A DNA stretch of 64,000 nt from Natrinema mahii (GTDB taxonomy: Archaea > Halobacteriota > Halobacteria > Halobacteriales > Natrialbaceae), in the NCBI GenBank assembly GCA_000690595.2, contig JHUT02000001.1:744001-808000 (forward strand), written 5' to 3'. The notes under the pieces are model-generated. The model had not been told where the DNA came from. It was given only the letters and a program-made list of their open reading frames with translations, and searched no databases. The position numbers were made by a program, and so were the translations under genes. Positions 19,159-27,974 of the stretch are shown here, in pieces (the first letter of the stretch is position 1; each line of letters begins with the position of its first letter).

Positions 19159-20321
19159 TGGACCTGCAGGAACGGATCGCCAGACGGCGGTCGGCCCGAG
19201 AGGGGCGACGGCTCGTCGTCGACCGCAACGCCCTCAGCCCGGTCGTCCACCGGCCGGAGCCGATCGGCCGGGGCCCGGTCCTCGAGCAGTTGCTCGACGC
19301 CCTCGAGCCGGTTTTCGACGGCGAGTTGCCGCCCCCGGTCGCCGTCGTCGGCCCCGCCGGCTCGGGTACGTCGGCGATCGTGACGGCGCTGTTCGACGCC
19401 ATGAACGAGGGGTTCGGCGGCTCGAACCGGGCGATCGAGACGACGACCCGCGGCGGCACCACCGGCCCGGCGACCTGGTTCGTCACCGTCGACGGCCGTC
19501 GGGTCGGAAGCCCTTTCGCGTTCTACCGGGCGGTGCTGTCCGGGCTCTCGAGCGAGCGGGTCCCCGAGAGCGGCGTCGGGACCGACGACCTGCGCGACCG
19601 ACTCCGCGAGCGACTGACCCGCGGCGATCGGCGGGCGGTCGTCGCCGTCGATCACTACGACGAGCCCGAGGCGCTCGGGGCCGACCGGGCCCGGGAACTG
19701 CTCGCGCCCGTCGCCGACCGGGTCACCGTCGTCGCGGTCGGCGCGTCCGAACCGGCCGGCCACGAGGGAGCGACCGTCACCGTCCCGGCCTACCGCGATC
19801 ACGAACTCGTCGACGTGATCACCGATCGCGTCTCCACGGGGCTCGCAGCGGGCGCGCTCGATCACGACGCCGTCCGCGACCTCGCGGCCTGGGCCGACGG
19901 GAACGCCCACGACGCGCTGGCGGCGCTGTTCGGCGCGGCCGTCCTCGCCAGCGAAGACGACGCCGATCGGATCGAGCCGCCCCACCTCGAGCGGGCCCGC
20001 GCGGCCGTCCCCGACGACGGCGTCCACGTCGATCGGGCGCTGGCGCTCTCGGAAACCCGCCAGCGGGTGCTGTCGGCGCTGGTCGCGCTCGAGCCGGACG
20101 ACCGGCCGATCGACGAGATCGCGGCCGCCGTCGCCGACCGGTCGTCGCTGACCGCCGGGACCGTCGAGCGGTTTCTGTACGAACTCGCCGATCGGGGCGT
20201 CGTCGAACGCGTGCCGGTGGCTGCAGCGTCGAGCGGCAGCGGTCGCCGCCCGAGTACGGTCGAACCGCGGTTCCCGACGATCGCGTTCCGCGCGCTGACC
20301 GCAACCGAGAGCGGCGGCTGA
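19158..20321 (+). CDS. Degenerate Orc1/Cdc6-like AAA protein
   Basis: A 387-residue protein with the Orc1/Cdc6 layout: N-terminal basic stretch, AAA core, and a C-terminal winged-helix region (about residues 295-360, with TRQRVLSALVALEPDDRPID). The P-loop position reads GPAGSGTSAIV, with Thr where the nucleotide-binding Lys should be, and the Walker B region reads RRAVVAVDHYDEPE, with His in place of the catalytic Glu. ATP hydrolysis is therefore doubtful. The start codon overlaps the glpC stop (TAATG), so it is co-translated with the glp genes. It is not likely an origin initiator. Its role is unknown; a regulatory role for glycerol use is only a guess. Confidence 0.7.
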   Translation: MDLQERIARRRSAREGRRLVVDRNALSPVVHRPEPIGRGPVLEQLLDALEPVFDGELPPPVAVVGPAGSGTSAIVTALFDAMNEGFGGSNRAIETTTRGGTTGPATWFVTVDGRRVGSPFAFYRAVLSGLSSERVPESGVGTDDLRDRLRERLTRGDRRAVVAVDHYDEPEALGADRARELLAPVADRVTVVAVGASEPAGHEGATVTVPAYRDHELVDVITDRVSTGLAAGALDHDAVRDLAAWADGNAHDALAALFGAAVLASEDDADRIEPPHLERARAAVPDDGVHVDRALALSETRQRVLSALVALEPDDRPIDEIAAAVADRSSLTAGTVERFLYELADRGVVERVPVAAASSGSGRRPSTVEPRFPTIAFRALTATESGG

Positions 20322-20393
20322 TCTAGACTCAGCTACTGCAAGTTACTACACACCCGATCGCACGACGGCGTTGCGACCAGCGTCTCAATCGGT

Positions 20394-21347
20394 TCAGTGA
20401 CTTCGATCGCCGGCGGGGTCGTCGTACTCGAGCCCACTGGTGTATCGGTTCGCCAGCAGGACGGCGACGACACCGACGACCCCCGCCGCCACCGCGATCG
20501 GCGGCGTCGCAGTCGGTTCCGACCCGACGTTGGTCGCAATCTCGGTCGCTGGCAGGCGCAACGCCCCGACCATCAGACTCACCAGACCGGCGAGCGTCGT
20601 CGCCCGGTGGCGCTCGAGCGCGCGTCGAACGATATGCGCCATCGTAAACAGGCCGATCACCGTCCCGAGCAAGTACAGCGCGATGACGGTCCCCGACTCG
20701 ACGACCGACCCGGCGGTCCCGCCGCCGGCCAGCCCGAGCAGGCCGTCGACGAACGCGGTCAACGTCGCAGTCATGAACTCGTACTGACCCAGTAGCAGCA
20801 GGAAGAAGGCCCCGGAGATTCCCGGGAGGATCATCGCACAGACCGCGACCGCGCCCGCGAGGACGACCATCGCCGGCCCGTGTGAGACGCCGGTCGCCGT
20901 CACACCCGTGATCGCGGCTGCGATCGCGACCCCCGCGATCGAGACGGCAAGTCGCCGGCCGGTCCAGCGATCGATCTCGCCGTACAACACGATCGCCGAC
21001 GCACCGATCAACCCGAAGAAGAAGCCGTAGGTCGGCACCGGATACTCGGTTACCGCGGTGTGTAACACCCGCGACAACACCACGATCGCCGTCGCGATCC
21101 CCAGTCCGAGCGCCGCCAGAAAGCCGGCATCGATCCGCTCGAGTTCGGCCCGCAGGGCCGCCCGCTGGGCCGGCTCGTGGAGCCGCCACGCCGATCGAAA
21201 TTTTCGGGGATCGATCGTCGTGATCGCCCGAATCAACCGATCGTAGATCCCGAGAATCAGTGCGATCGTCGCGCCCGAAACGCCGGGGACGACGTCGGCA
21301 GACCCCATGGAGAACCCCTTCAAGTAGACGGCGAAAAGCTCCCGCAT
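20394..21347 (-). CDS. DUF368 membrane protein, putative polyprenyl-phosphate translocase (PopT-like)
   Basis: A 317-residue polytopic membrane protein of the DUF368 family. The N-terminal signature MGSADVVPGVSGATIALILG near residue 15 and the repeat CAMILPGISGAFFLLLLGQY near residue 175 show the two PGxSG half-repeats that define the family. Bacterial DUF368 proteins (PopT) have been reported as undecaprenyl-phosphate translocases that recycle the lipid carrier. Here the gene lies 68 bases after aglB on the same strand, which suits recycling of dolichyl phosphate after glycan transfer. The start at MRELFAVYLKG was chosen over an upstream Met nine codons earlier. Confidence 0.85.
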   Translation of the reverse strand: MRELFAVYLKGFSMGSADVVPGVSGATIALILGIYDRLIRAITTIDPRKFRSAWRLHEPAQRAALRAELERIDAGFLAALGLGIATAIVVLSRVLHTAVTEYPVPTYGFFFGLIGASAIVLYGEIDRWTGRRLAVSIAGVAIAAAITGVTATGVSHGPAMVVLAGAVAVCAMILPGISGAFFLLLLGQYEFMTATLTAFVDGLLGLAGGGTAGSVVESGTVIALYLLGTVIGLFTMAHIVRRALERHRATTLAGLVSLMVGALRLPATEIATNVGSEPTATPPIAVAAGVVGVVAVLLANRYTSGLEYDDPAGDRSH

Positions 21348-21415
21348 CGTCGGTATTTGGGGCGGATCTCGCAAAAGCCTTCTTCCCGCTGGGTGTCCGA
21401 TCGGCGAGCGACCGA

Positions 21416-24355
21416 TCAGCTCGCCGGCTCGGCGGCGATCGGCGCGACGGCCGCCGCCGTCTCGTTGTCCGTCGATCCGTCGCCGGCCGTGCCGTCGTCG
21501 GTCGACCCACCGTCGTCCGTCTCGTTGCCGGTCGTTTCGTTCCCAGCAGTTTCGTTGCTCTCGTTACCCGTGTCGGTCTCGATCTCCTCGAGGGTGACGT
21601 CGACCGACTCGCCGTCGACGACGGCAGGTTCCGGAACCGTCGTTTCGCCGCCGTACTGGACGGTCTCGTTGCCGGACGGCGCGATGGCCCGAACGGTGTA
21701 GTTGCCCAGCGCCTCGACGCTGCTGTCGGTGTAACCGTCCTCGACGCCGAGTTCGTCGTTCGTCGCGTACGGGACGGTCACCTCGAAGCTGCCGTCCGCG
21801 TCCACGTCGGCGGTCTGTCTGTAGGCGAACGTCCGTCCGGTGCCGGTCTCGAGCGGGACGCTGACTACGGCCGTGGCGTTGTCGGCGTCGATCGACTCGG
21901 CGTCGACGCTACCGGTGATCGTCGCGCCCGCGACGCGTTCGTAGGTCTTGACTCTCGACTCGACGTGGGCATCCCACATCGGAACGCCGAGTTGCTGATA
22001 CACCTGGTCGTTGCTTCGGGCCTGTGCGAGCTGTTGTTGAATCGCTGCCGTCTGGTTACTCCAGCCGGTGTCGAGGTCCTGTCCGGTCGCCCGGTTGTAC
22101 CGGCTAATCGGCAGGGAGTAGTGGGGGAGTCGCTGATTGCCCACCTGCATCCCGCCGACGATCGCGTAGTCGTCGCTCTCGTGAACCAGCCGGTAGTGTT
22201 CCATGCCGGCCGCGTCCTGCCGATACAGCGACGCGGTCGTCGTGTTCTCGTAGACCTCATTTCCGCTCGGAAGCTGGATCGAGCTGTTTCCAGCTTGGAA
22301 CTGTTCGCTCTGAACGTACGCGCTGTAATCGGGCCCGGACCACGCCGTGATCGCACTGAACTTCCCGCCGGCCATCTGGTCGTCGATCATCACGTATCGG
22401 ATCCCTTCGCCCTCCTGAGAGTCGTTGCCGACGGCTCCCTCGAGTTCCTCGGTCGATCGATCCACGACGGGTTCACCGGCGGCGATCCCATCGAGGATCA
22501 GTTCCGCTTCCGCCTCGGACTGGGCAGTCAGGAACTCGGAAGACGACCGCGCGTTCTGCTGGAACGGGTTCGAATGGGGGATCCGTTCGCCCTGGGTCGT
22601 TATCAGATGGCCGTAGTCCCACCACGACATGACGCCGTAGGCCCCGTCGGGATACTCGTAATCACCGTCCTCTGGGGTGTAGCTCCCGTAGTAGTCGAGC
22701 GTATCGGCGTTGTTCGCACCGCCGTAGTTACCCGGTGCCGGCGTGTTCTCCGCGAGCCACTCGTTGGACTCCTCCCAGGCCATCGCGTCGGGGTGCGGTC
22801 GAGCGCCCTCGGCGTTCCCCCAGGCCGTTCCCGATGCCAGCGGCGGTAACAACGGCGCAAACAGTAACAAGACCACGAGGATGACGACGACCACCTGGTA
22901 GGTCTCGATCGACCTGAGCGATTCGATGCCGCCCCTGATATCGAGATCGAACAGCCGAACCACGTCCGCGACGAACACGGCGTTAACGACCGCGACAGCG
23001 AGAACGAGGTAGTACGCAAACCGAAGCTGTGTGGCCGCCATACTGGTCAGGAACAGTGACCAGACGATCACCAGCGTATACTCGGCGCGATACTCGCGGC
23101 CGAGAAGTGGCCGCACGACGAGCAACACGAGCCCCGCGACCATCGTGTAGAACGCGGCACCGAACTCGTCGAAGACGTGAGAGAGGAACTGATCCGGTGG
23201 CTTGGCCTCGCCGATCGTGAGGTCCGTTGCCGTCCCGCCGATCGGGAGAACCCGGCGCACCGCGTTGCCGACGATCGTATCGAACAGGCCGGGCAGGACG
23301 AGCCACGCCCCCACTCCGATCGCACCGAGGAGGCCGGCGATGGCGACGGGGTAGTACTGGCGCTCGAGATCACGGTTGTTCCACTCACGGGCGAGCCACG
23401 CCATGAACACGCAGCCGGCGGCCACGAGGAAAGCGGTGAGTGGCTGGAGGAGACCTAACGACGTCGACCCCGTACTGCCGGGCCGTTCGATCAACAGGAT
23501 CGACAGCAGCCCCGTGACGCCAAGGCTTACTGCCCCGACGAAGGCGACGTGGTCGGGCGAAACGCCCCGGAGATAATCGACACAGAGCTGTACGGTAAAG
23601 AAGAGGCCGAAGATTCCGATCAGAAGAATCGCCGACGGCCAGACCCAGATATACAAGGTCATCGCAATCCCCGCGAGTGTGCTGTAGACGAGTGGGGACC
23701 GGAGGGTGTCCCAGTCGCGGTCGACGACGAGTTCGTAGATCGGCTTATCCCGTTCGGCCACGCGCAACGCGACCATCATCGCCAGGACTGCGATCGCCAT
23801 GAACAGCACCTCGCCGACGTGGTGGTCGAGCTGCCCCACCAACGAGCGCCGAAGGAAGGTCCCGGGCGCGAGCGCGAGGACGAGAATCGAAACGATGCCG
23901 CCGATCGTCCCGCCGAGTCGCCGCCCGGCGTAGAAGACCGGGATCGCGACGAGCGCGGCCATGACCGGAATCGCAAGCAGCGAAACCGTATACAGGGTCT
24001 CGGGCGACGGATCACCGAGGCCGACGATCATCGCTACCGTGACGATGAGTTGGTCGAACAGCGTCCCGAACTGGCCCACGTAGTTGCCGGACGGGAATCC
24101 GGTCCAGACCTCGTAGGGCATCGTATGCGGGTAGTTTTCGGCAGTCCAGTTGATCGTTCGCCAGTGATACCACGAGTCGATACCGGACAGCGCGGGCTGT
24201 CCGCCGTCCGTGACGAACCGGTCGTACATCTGGGTTCGGACCCAGACCATAAACAGCATCACGACCCCGACGATGGGGATATGATACCAGTCTCGCCACG
24301 CCTCGAGGGTGGAGGTTTCTGCTCCCTCGTCGACGTGTTCGGTGTCCGTACTCAT
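21416..24355 (-). CDS. aglB: Dolichyl-phosphooligosaccharide-protein glycosyltransferase
   Basis: AglB is the oligosaccharyltransferase that moves the lipid-linked glycan onto Asn-X-Ser/Thr of S-layer and other surface proteins, on the outer face of the membrane. The 979-residue protein has about 13 membrane helices, an acidic motif after helix 1 (SGIDSWYHWRTINW, near residue 55), and the catalytic WWDYG motif in MSWWDYGHLITTQGERIPHS near residue 575. A long extracellular C-terminal domain ends in a Thr/Asn/Gly-rich acidic tail. The start at MSTDTEHVDEG was preferred because it sits 24 bases from a TATA-like promoter arm. It shares a divergent control region with the aglG-like gene. Confidence 0.95.
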   Translation of the reverse strand: MSTDTEHVDEGAETSTLEAWRDWYHIPIVGVVMLFMVWVRTQMYDRFVTDGGQPALSGIDSWYHWRTINWTAENYPHTMPYEVWTGFPSGNYVGQFGTLFDQLIVTVAMIVGLGDPSPETLYTVSLLAIPVMAALVAIPVFYAGRRLGGTIGGIVSILVLALAPGTFLRRSLVGQLDHHVGEVLFMAIAVLAMMVALRVAERDKPIYELVVDRDWDTLRSPLVYSTLAGIAMTLYIWVWPSAILLIGIFGLFFTVQLCVDYLRGVSPDHVAFVGAVSLGVTGLLSILLIERPGSTGSTSLGLLQPLTAFLVAAGCVFMAWLAREWNNRDLERQYYPVAIAGLLGAIGVGAWLVLPGLFDTIVGNAVRRVLPIGGTATDLTIGEAKPPDQFLSHVFDEFGAAFYTMVAGLVLLVVRPLLGREYRAEYTLVIVWSLFLTSMAATQLRFAYYLVLAVAVVNAVFVADVVRLFDLDIRGGIESLRSIETYQVVVVILVVLLLFAPLLPPLASGTAWGNAEGARPHPDAMAWEESNEWLAENTPAPGNYGGANNADTLDYYGSYTPEDGDYEYPDGAYGVMSWWDYGHLITTQGERIPHSNPFQQNARSSSEFLTAQSEAEAELILDGIAAGEPVVDRSTEELEGAVGNDSQEGEGIRYVMIDDQMAGGKFSAITAWSGPDYSAYVQSEQFQAGNSSIQLPSGNEVYENTTTASLYRQDAAGMEHYRLVHESDDYAIVGGMQVGNQRLPHYSLPISRYNRATGQDLDTGWSNQTAAIQQQLAQARSNDQVYQQLGVPMWDAHVESRVKTYERVAGATITGSVDAESIDADNATAVVSVPLETGTGRTFAYRQTADVDADGSFEVTVPYATNDELGVEDGYTDSSVEALGNYTVRAIAPSGNETVQYGGETTVPEPAVVDGESVDVTLEEIETDTGNESNETAGNETTGNETDDGGSTDDGTAGDGSTDNETAAAVAPIAAEPAS

Positions 24356-24378
24356 TAGGTTCCACCAGACCCAAGCCA

Positions 24379-24390
24379 AGAATAAGCCTT
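24379..24390 (-). promoter_or_regulatory. Core promoter arm of aglB, mirror copy of the aglG-like promoter
   Basis: The sequence agaataagcctt (plus-strand reading) is the exact reverse complement of aaggcttattct at 24494-24505. Each copy is separated from its gene's start codon by the same distance (24 bases between the near end and the ATG). Each reads as a BRE/TATA element for a leaderless message. Confidence 0.55.
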
Positions 24391-24493
24391 GTCATATACG
24401 CGTCGCCGTTTGATACCCCGTCTAACGACGGAGTCGGAGCGACGATACTCCGGTTTTCGGACCGTTCCTCCGCCGAGCGGGTCACTGAAGGAA

Positions 24494-24505
24494 AAGGCTT
24501 ATTCT
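24494..24505 (+). promoter_or_regulatory. Core promoter arm of the aglG-like gene
   Basis: The sequence aaggcttattct is the mirror copy of the element ahead of aglB, at the same spacing from the start codon. It contains the TATA-like cttatt. The equality suggests one TFB/TBP pair or one regulator drives both genes. Confidence 0.55.
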
Positions 24506-24528
24506 CGCCTCTCCGAAATCGAGTCCCG

Positions 24529-25488
24529 ATGAAGGTCTCCGTCGTCATCTGTACGTACGCGATGGACCGCTACGACGTCTTCTCGGAGTGCGTCGACAGC
24601 GTCCTCGCACAGACCTACGACCCCCTCGAGATCGTCCTCGTCGTCGACGGCAACGAGCCGGTCTTCGACCGCGTGAGAGATGACTACGGGGGCCTCGAGG
24701 ACGTCGTCCTCCACTGTAACGACGAGAATCACGGCATCTCCTACAGCCGGACCCGCGGAGCCGAAATCGCGACCGGCGACGTGGTCGCGTTCATCGACGA
24801 TGATGCCGTCGCCGAGGACGATTGGGTCGAGGAACTGGCCCGCGTCTACAAAGAGACCGACGCCATCGCGGTCGGTGGCCACGTCGCCCCCGATTGGGTG
24901 ACCGAAAAGCCCGACTTCTTCCCCGCGGAGTTTTACTGGCTCGTCGGCTGTGACGAGCGCGGGATGGGCGATCACATGGAGGAACTTCGCAACACCTACG
25001 GGTCGAACATCTCCTACCGGCGCGATGTCTTTCTTGCCGTCGGCGGCTACGACGAAAATACGGGCCGGAAAGGCGACCGTCACATTCAGGCCCACGAAGC
25101 ACCGGTCTGTATTCGGATGGCGAATACGTACGGAAAAGGCGTGATCTACAACACCGACGCCGTCGTCCATCACAAGTTGTTCGACTACCGAGGCGACTTC
25201 CGGTGGCTCGTCTTCCGGTCGTTCTGGCAGGGTTACTCGAAACGGATCATGGACCTGCTGTTACCCGAGGCTTCGGGGGACAAGAACGAGTATCTGAAGG
25301 AACTCATGCTCGAGTTCGTTCCGAGCCGATTGTCGGAACTCGTGCGACGGCCCTCGAGTGCGAAGGTCCAACAGCTCGTGACTATCTTCGTGTTCACCGC
25401 TGCGGTCGGCTTCGGCTACCTGTACGGACTGACCGACGTGGACCGGGCGGAGCTGACCGCCGAACGCGACGCGCCGAGCGGCGCGTGA
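24529..25488 (+). CDS. aglG: AglG-like glycosyltransferase family 2
   Basis: A 319-residue GT2 enzyme with the nucleotide-sugar binding start MKVSVVICTYAMDRYDVFSE, a DDD motif in VVAFIDDDAVAEDDWV near residue 88, and a C-terminal hydrophobic helix LVTIFVFTAAVGFGYLYGL near residue 290. The pattern CNDENHGISYSRTRGAEIATGD and the ending match Haloferax AglG (glucosyl-dolichyl-phosphate glucuronosyltransferase) as I remember it. It would add the second sugar, a hexuronic acid, to the dolichyl-phosphate glycan on the cytoplasmic side. It faces away from aglB across a shared control region. Sugar specificity is inferred. Confidence 0.75.
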   Translation: MKVSVVICTYAMDRYDVFSECVDSVLAQTYDPLEIVLVVDGNEPVFDRVRDDYGGLEDVVLHCNDENHGISYSRTRGAEIATGDVVAFIDDDAVAEDDWVEELARVYKETDAIAVGGHVAPDWVTEKPDFFPAEFYWLVGCDERGMGDHMEELRNTYGSNISYRRDVFLAVGGYDENTGRKGDRHIQAHEAPVCIRMANTYGKGVIYNTDAVVHHKLFDYRGDFRWLVFRSFWQGYSKRIMDLLLPEASGDKNEYLKELMLEFVPSRLSELVRRPSSAKVQQLVTIFVFTAAVGFGYLYGLTDVDRAELTAERDAPSGA

Positions 25489-25503
25489 CTGTCCGCGGTC
25501 GAC

Positions 25504-26670
25504 TCACTCGCCGGCTTCGTAGGCCTCGTACCAATCGGGCGTGATATCGGCGCTCGTAACCGCGGTATCGACCGCCTCCCGCATCCCCTCGTGGAACGCG
25601 TCCACGGAGAACCGCTCGGCGAAGGAAGCGATCTCTGAGGGCGACCACTCGACCCCCTCCGCCTCGAACTGTCGGATCGTCTCGGCCAGCGAGGGCCCGG
25701 CTTCGTCCGCTCGCGTGTGGCTGTAGCCGTTCTTCCCGTCGACGACTTGGAACTGTGTCATCCCCTCCTCGACGCCGAGCAGCGGCGTGCCGGCCGCCAG
25801 CGCCTCGACCGGGGCGATCCCGAAATCCTCGTCGCGACCGTTGAACACGAAGGCCTTCGCGCCCGACAGCAGACGTCGTTTCTCGGCCTCGTCGACGTAA
25901 CCCAGGAACTCGACGTTGTCGGCTGCCAGCCGCTCGAGGCGCTCGCGTTCGGGACCGTCTCCGGCGACGAGCAGTCGTCGATCGAGGTCGTTGAACGCTC
26001 TGACGATCCCGTCGACGTCCTTGTGCCAGTCCAGCCGCGAGAGTGTCGCGTAGTACTCGCCGGTCTCCTCGTCGTCCGGGTCGTACTCGTGGGTATCGAC
26101 GGGCGGATAGACGACGCTGATTTTCTCGCTCGGCACACCCCAGTAGCGTTCGAGGCGGCGCTTGACGAGTTCGGAGTTGACGACGTAGCGATCGGGTCGG
26201 TAGGTGTTGTGATCGAACAGGACACGGATCGCGTAATGAAGGAGCAATCTGAGCCGAGGGAACCGAGCGGATTCGACCGCAGTGATCTGGTCGGACTGTC
26301 TGCGGTTTGTGTGATGGATGTAGGCGACCCAGGTCTGCTCGGTCGGGGCGACGTAAAACAGCGGCTCGTTCCCGCTGGTGACGAGGACGTCGTACTCCCG
26401 GAGCGGCTCGGCGAGCTGCCATCCCACGAGATGCGCGAGCTGTCGCGCCAGCCCGCCCCGCTCGAGGGCCCGGTTCAGTAACCGGCCCTGGATGAGCTGT
26501 TCGGCCTCGATATCGGTCGGCTCGATCGACTCGTCACGCCAGCCGACATAAAAGGGTGCGTCCGCGAAGACGCGGGCGAGTTCCCAGGCGAGGCGATCAC
26601 CGCCACCGTTGGCGTGTTCGCCCCAGTGTGCGACCGCCAGTCCTCGGCCGCCAGGTCCGAAATCGATCAT
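25504..26670 (-). CDS. Glycosyltransferase family 4
   Basis: A 388-residue GT-B fold glycosyltransferase. The N-terminal domain has the donor-side loop HWGEHANGGGDRLAWELARV. The C-terminal GT4 domain has ATLSRLDWHKDVDGIVRAF, GDGPERERLERLAADNV and the family E-x7-E motif within DEDFGIAPVEALAAGTPLLG near residue 290. It probably extends the lipid-linked S-layer glycan. It is convergent with the aglG-like gene (16 bases apart), and the next GT4 gene lies upstream on the same strand. The exact sugar cannot be read. Confidence 0.88.
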   Translation of the reverse strand: MIDFGPGGRGLAVAHWGEHANGGGDRLAWELARVFADAPFYVGWRDESIEPTDIEAEQLIQGRLLNRALERGGLARQLAHLVGWQLAEPLREYDVLVTSGNEPLFYVAPTEQTWVAYIHHTNRRQSDQITAVESARFPRLRLLLHYAIRVLFDHNTYRPDRYVVNSELVKRRLERYWGVPSEKISVVYPPVDTHEYDPDDEETGEYYATLSRLDWHKDVDGIVRAFNDLDRRLLVAGDGPERERLERLAADNVEFLGYVDEAEKRRLLSGAKAFVFNGRDEDFGIAPVEALAAGTPLLGVEEGMTQFQVVDGKNGYSHTRADEAGPSLAETIRQFEAEGVEWSPSEIASFAERFSVDAFHEGMREAVDTAVTSADITPDWYEAYEAGE

Positions 26671-26742
26671 TACGTCCGTCTTCTAAACCGACGGCCATAT
26701 CCTTCACGGGTTGATCGGCGGCTGCGAGGGCGGCGTTTGCCG

Positions 26743-27873
26743 TCAGTCACGCAGGACTCGCTCGTAGACTTCGTGAAACTGTGGCACGACGACATCGGGG
26801 TGATACCGGTCGTCGACGAACTGCCGATTTTCCCGGCCAATCCGGTCGCGGTTTGCAGCGGCGTATTCGATGCTCTCGCTCAGACTTGCCGGATCACCGG
26901 GCGTCGCCAGTAGTTCCGACTGCGGGACGGTGTCGGCCGGGCCGCCGATATCGGTCGCGACGACGGGCAACCCGGCCTGCATCGCCTCGAGGATGGTCCG
27001 GCCGAACGGCTCCGGCCAGACGCCGGGGTGGACGAACACGTCCGCGTCGGCGTACGCTCGCGTGACCTCCTCGTAGGGGACCGAACCGGTGAACTCGATT
27101 CTGTCGGCCGCGGCGGTCCCCGCGGCCCGCTCCGTCAGGGCGTCCCGCTCCGGGCCGTCGCCGACGACCGTCAGTTCGACCCGCTCGGGGAGCCGGTCCA
27201 TCGAATCGATCAGATACCGAACGCCTTTCGTGTCCCGAAGATAACCGACGTACAGCAACCGGACCCGGTCCGTCTCTTCGGAGCCGCCGTCCGGGACGGA
27301 AAACGACGGATCGAGCATGTTCGGGATTACCTCGTAATTGGCGCTCTCGAGGCCGTTGTTCCGGTAGACTCGCTCGACAGCGCTGCTGAGCGGCAGGAAT
27401 AGGTCGATGTTCGACAGCTGTCCCAGCAGACGGGGCCGTTCGAGACGCAACAGCGTCCGCTCGTACAGTCGACGCTTGAACGAGGGGGTCACGTTCACCT
27501 CGGCCCAGTCGACGAGTGGGTACGCGTTCAGCGTCGCCACCGCGGGAACGTCGAGCGTCGCGGAGAGCCGTCCCACGGCAGGATGAAGGTGCATGTTGTA
27601 CGCGTGAATTACGTCGGGGTCCGGCCCGACCGCCCTGAGCTTCCGGTAGGCGATCTCGTTCGGCAGGCTGTAGGGATACTGGGGAACGTCCGCGAGCCGG
27701 AAGACCGGAACCCCTCCAACCGTCTCCGTCGATTTGCCGTCGAACGAGTAGACGACGACTTCGTCGACGGCGTCTCGAGCGTGGAGTTGTTCGGCGAGCA
27801 AGCGAGCGCTGATCTCGCCGCCGCCGGCGTGGGTCGGCGGGTATCGTGGGGTGACGAGGGCGATTCGCGTCAT
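26743..27873 (-). CDS. Glycosyltransferase family 4
   Basis: A 376-residue GT4 enzyme. The N-terminal domain starts MTRIALVTPRYPPTHAGGGE, where the GGGE loop contacts the donor in many GT4 members. The C-terminal domain has LLYVGYLRDTKGVRYLIDSM, GDGPERDALTERAAG, and the E-x7-E motif in EPFGRTILEAMQAGLPVVAT near residue 298. The start at MTRIALV was chosen over a Met eight codons upstream that adds an unrelated stretch. It is on the same strand as the preceding GT4 gene with a 72-base gap, so the two may be one unit. Likely part of glycan assembly. Confidence 0.88.
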   Translation of the reverse strand: MTRIALVTPRYPPTHAGGGEISARLLAEQLHARDAVDEVVVYSFDGKSTETVGGVPVFRLADVPQYPYSLPNEIAYRKLRAVGPDPDVIHAYNMHLHPAVGRLSATLDVPAVATLNAYPLVDWAEVNVTPSFKRRLYERTLLRLERPRLLGQLSNIDLFLPLSSAVERVYRNNGLESANYEVIPNMLDPSFSVPDGGSEETDRVRLLYVGYLRDTKGVRYLIDSMDRLPERVELTVVGDGPERDALTERAAGTAAADRIEFTGSVPYEEVTRAYADADVFVHPGVWPEPFGRTILEAMQAGLPVVATDIGGPADTVPQSELLATPGDPASLSESIEYAAANRDRIGRENRQFVDDRYHPDVVVPQFHEVYERVLRD

Positions 27874-27974
27874 TAGTACCGTTCCGTCGCCGTCCAACAG
27901 GACGAAGCGAGTTGAAAAGCAGTTCTGCTGCCGTATCCTTCAGACCACCGTTTCGCCGTCGGCCGAGACGAAAA

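Noticed and set aside
19368-19390. Functional ATPase call for the Orc1/Cdc6-like protein
   Set aside because: The P-loop lacks its Lys and the Walker B lacks its Glu, so I did not call it an origin-binding initiator.
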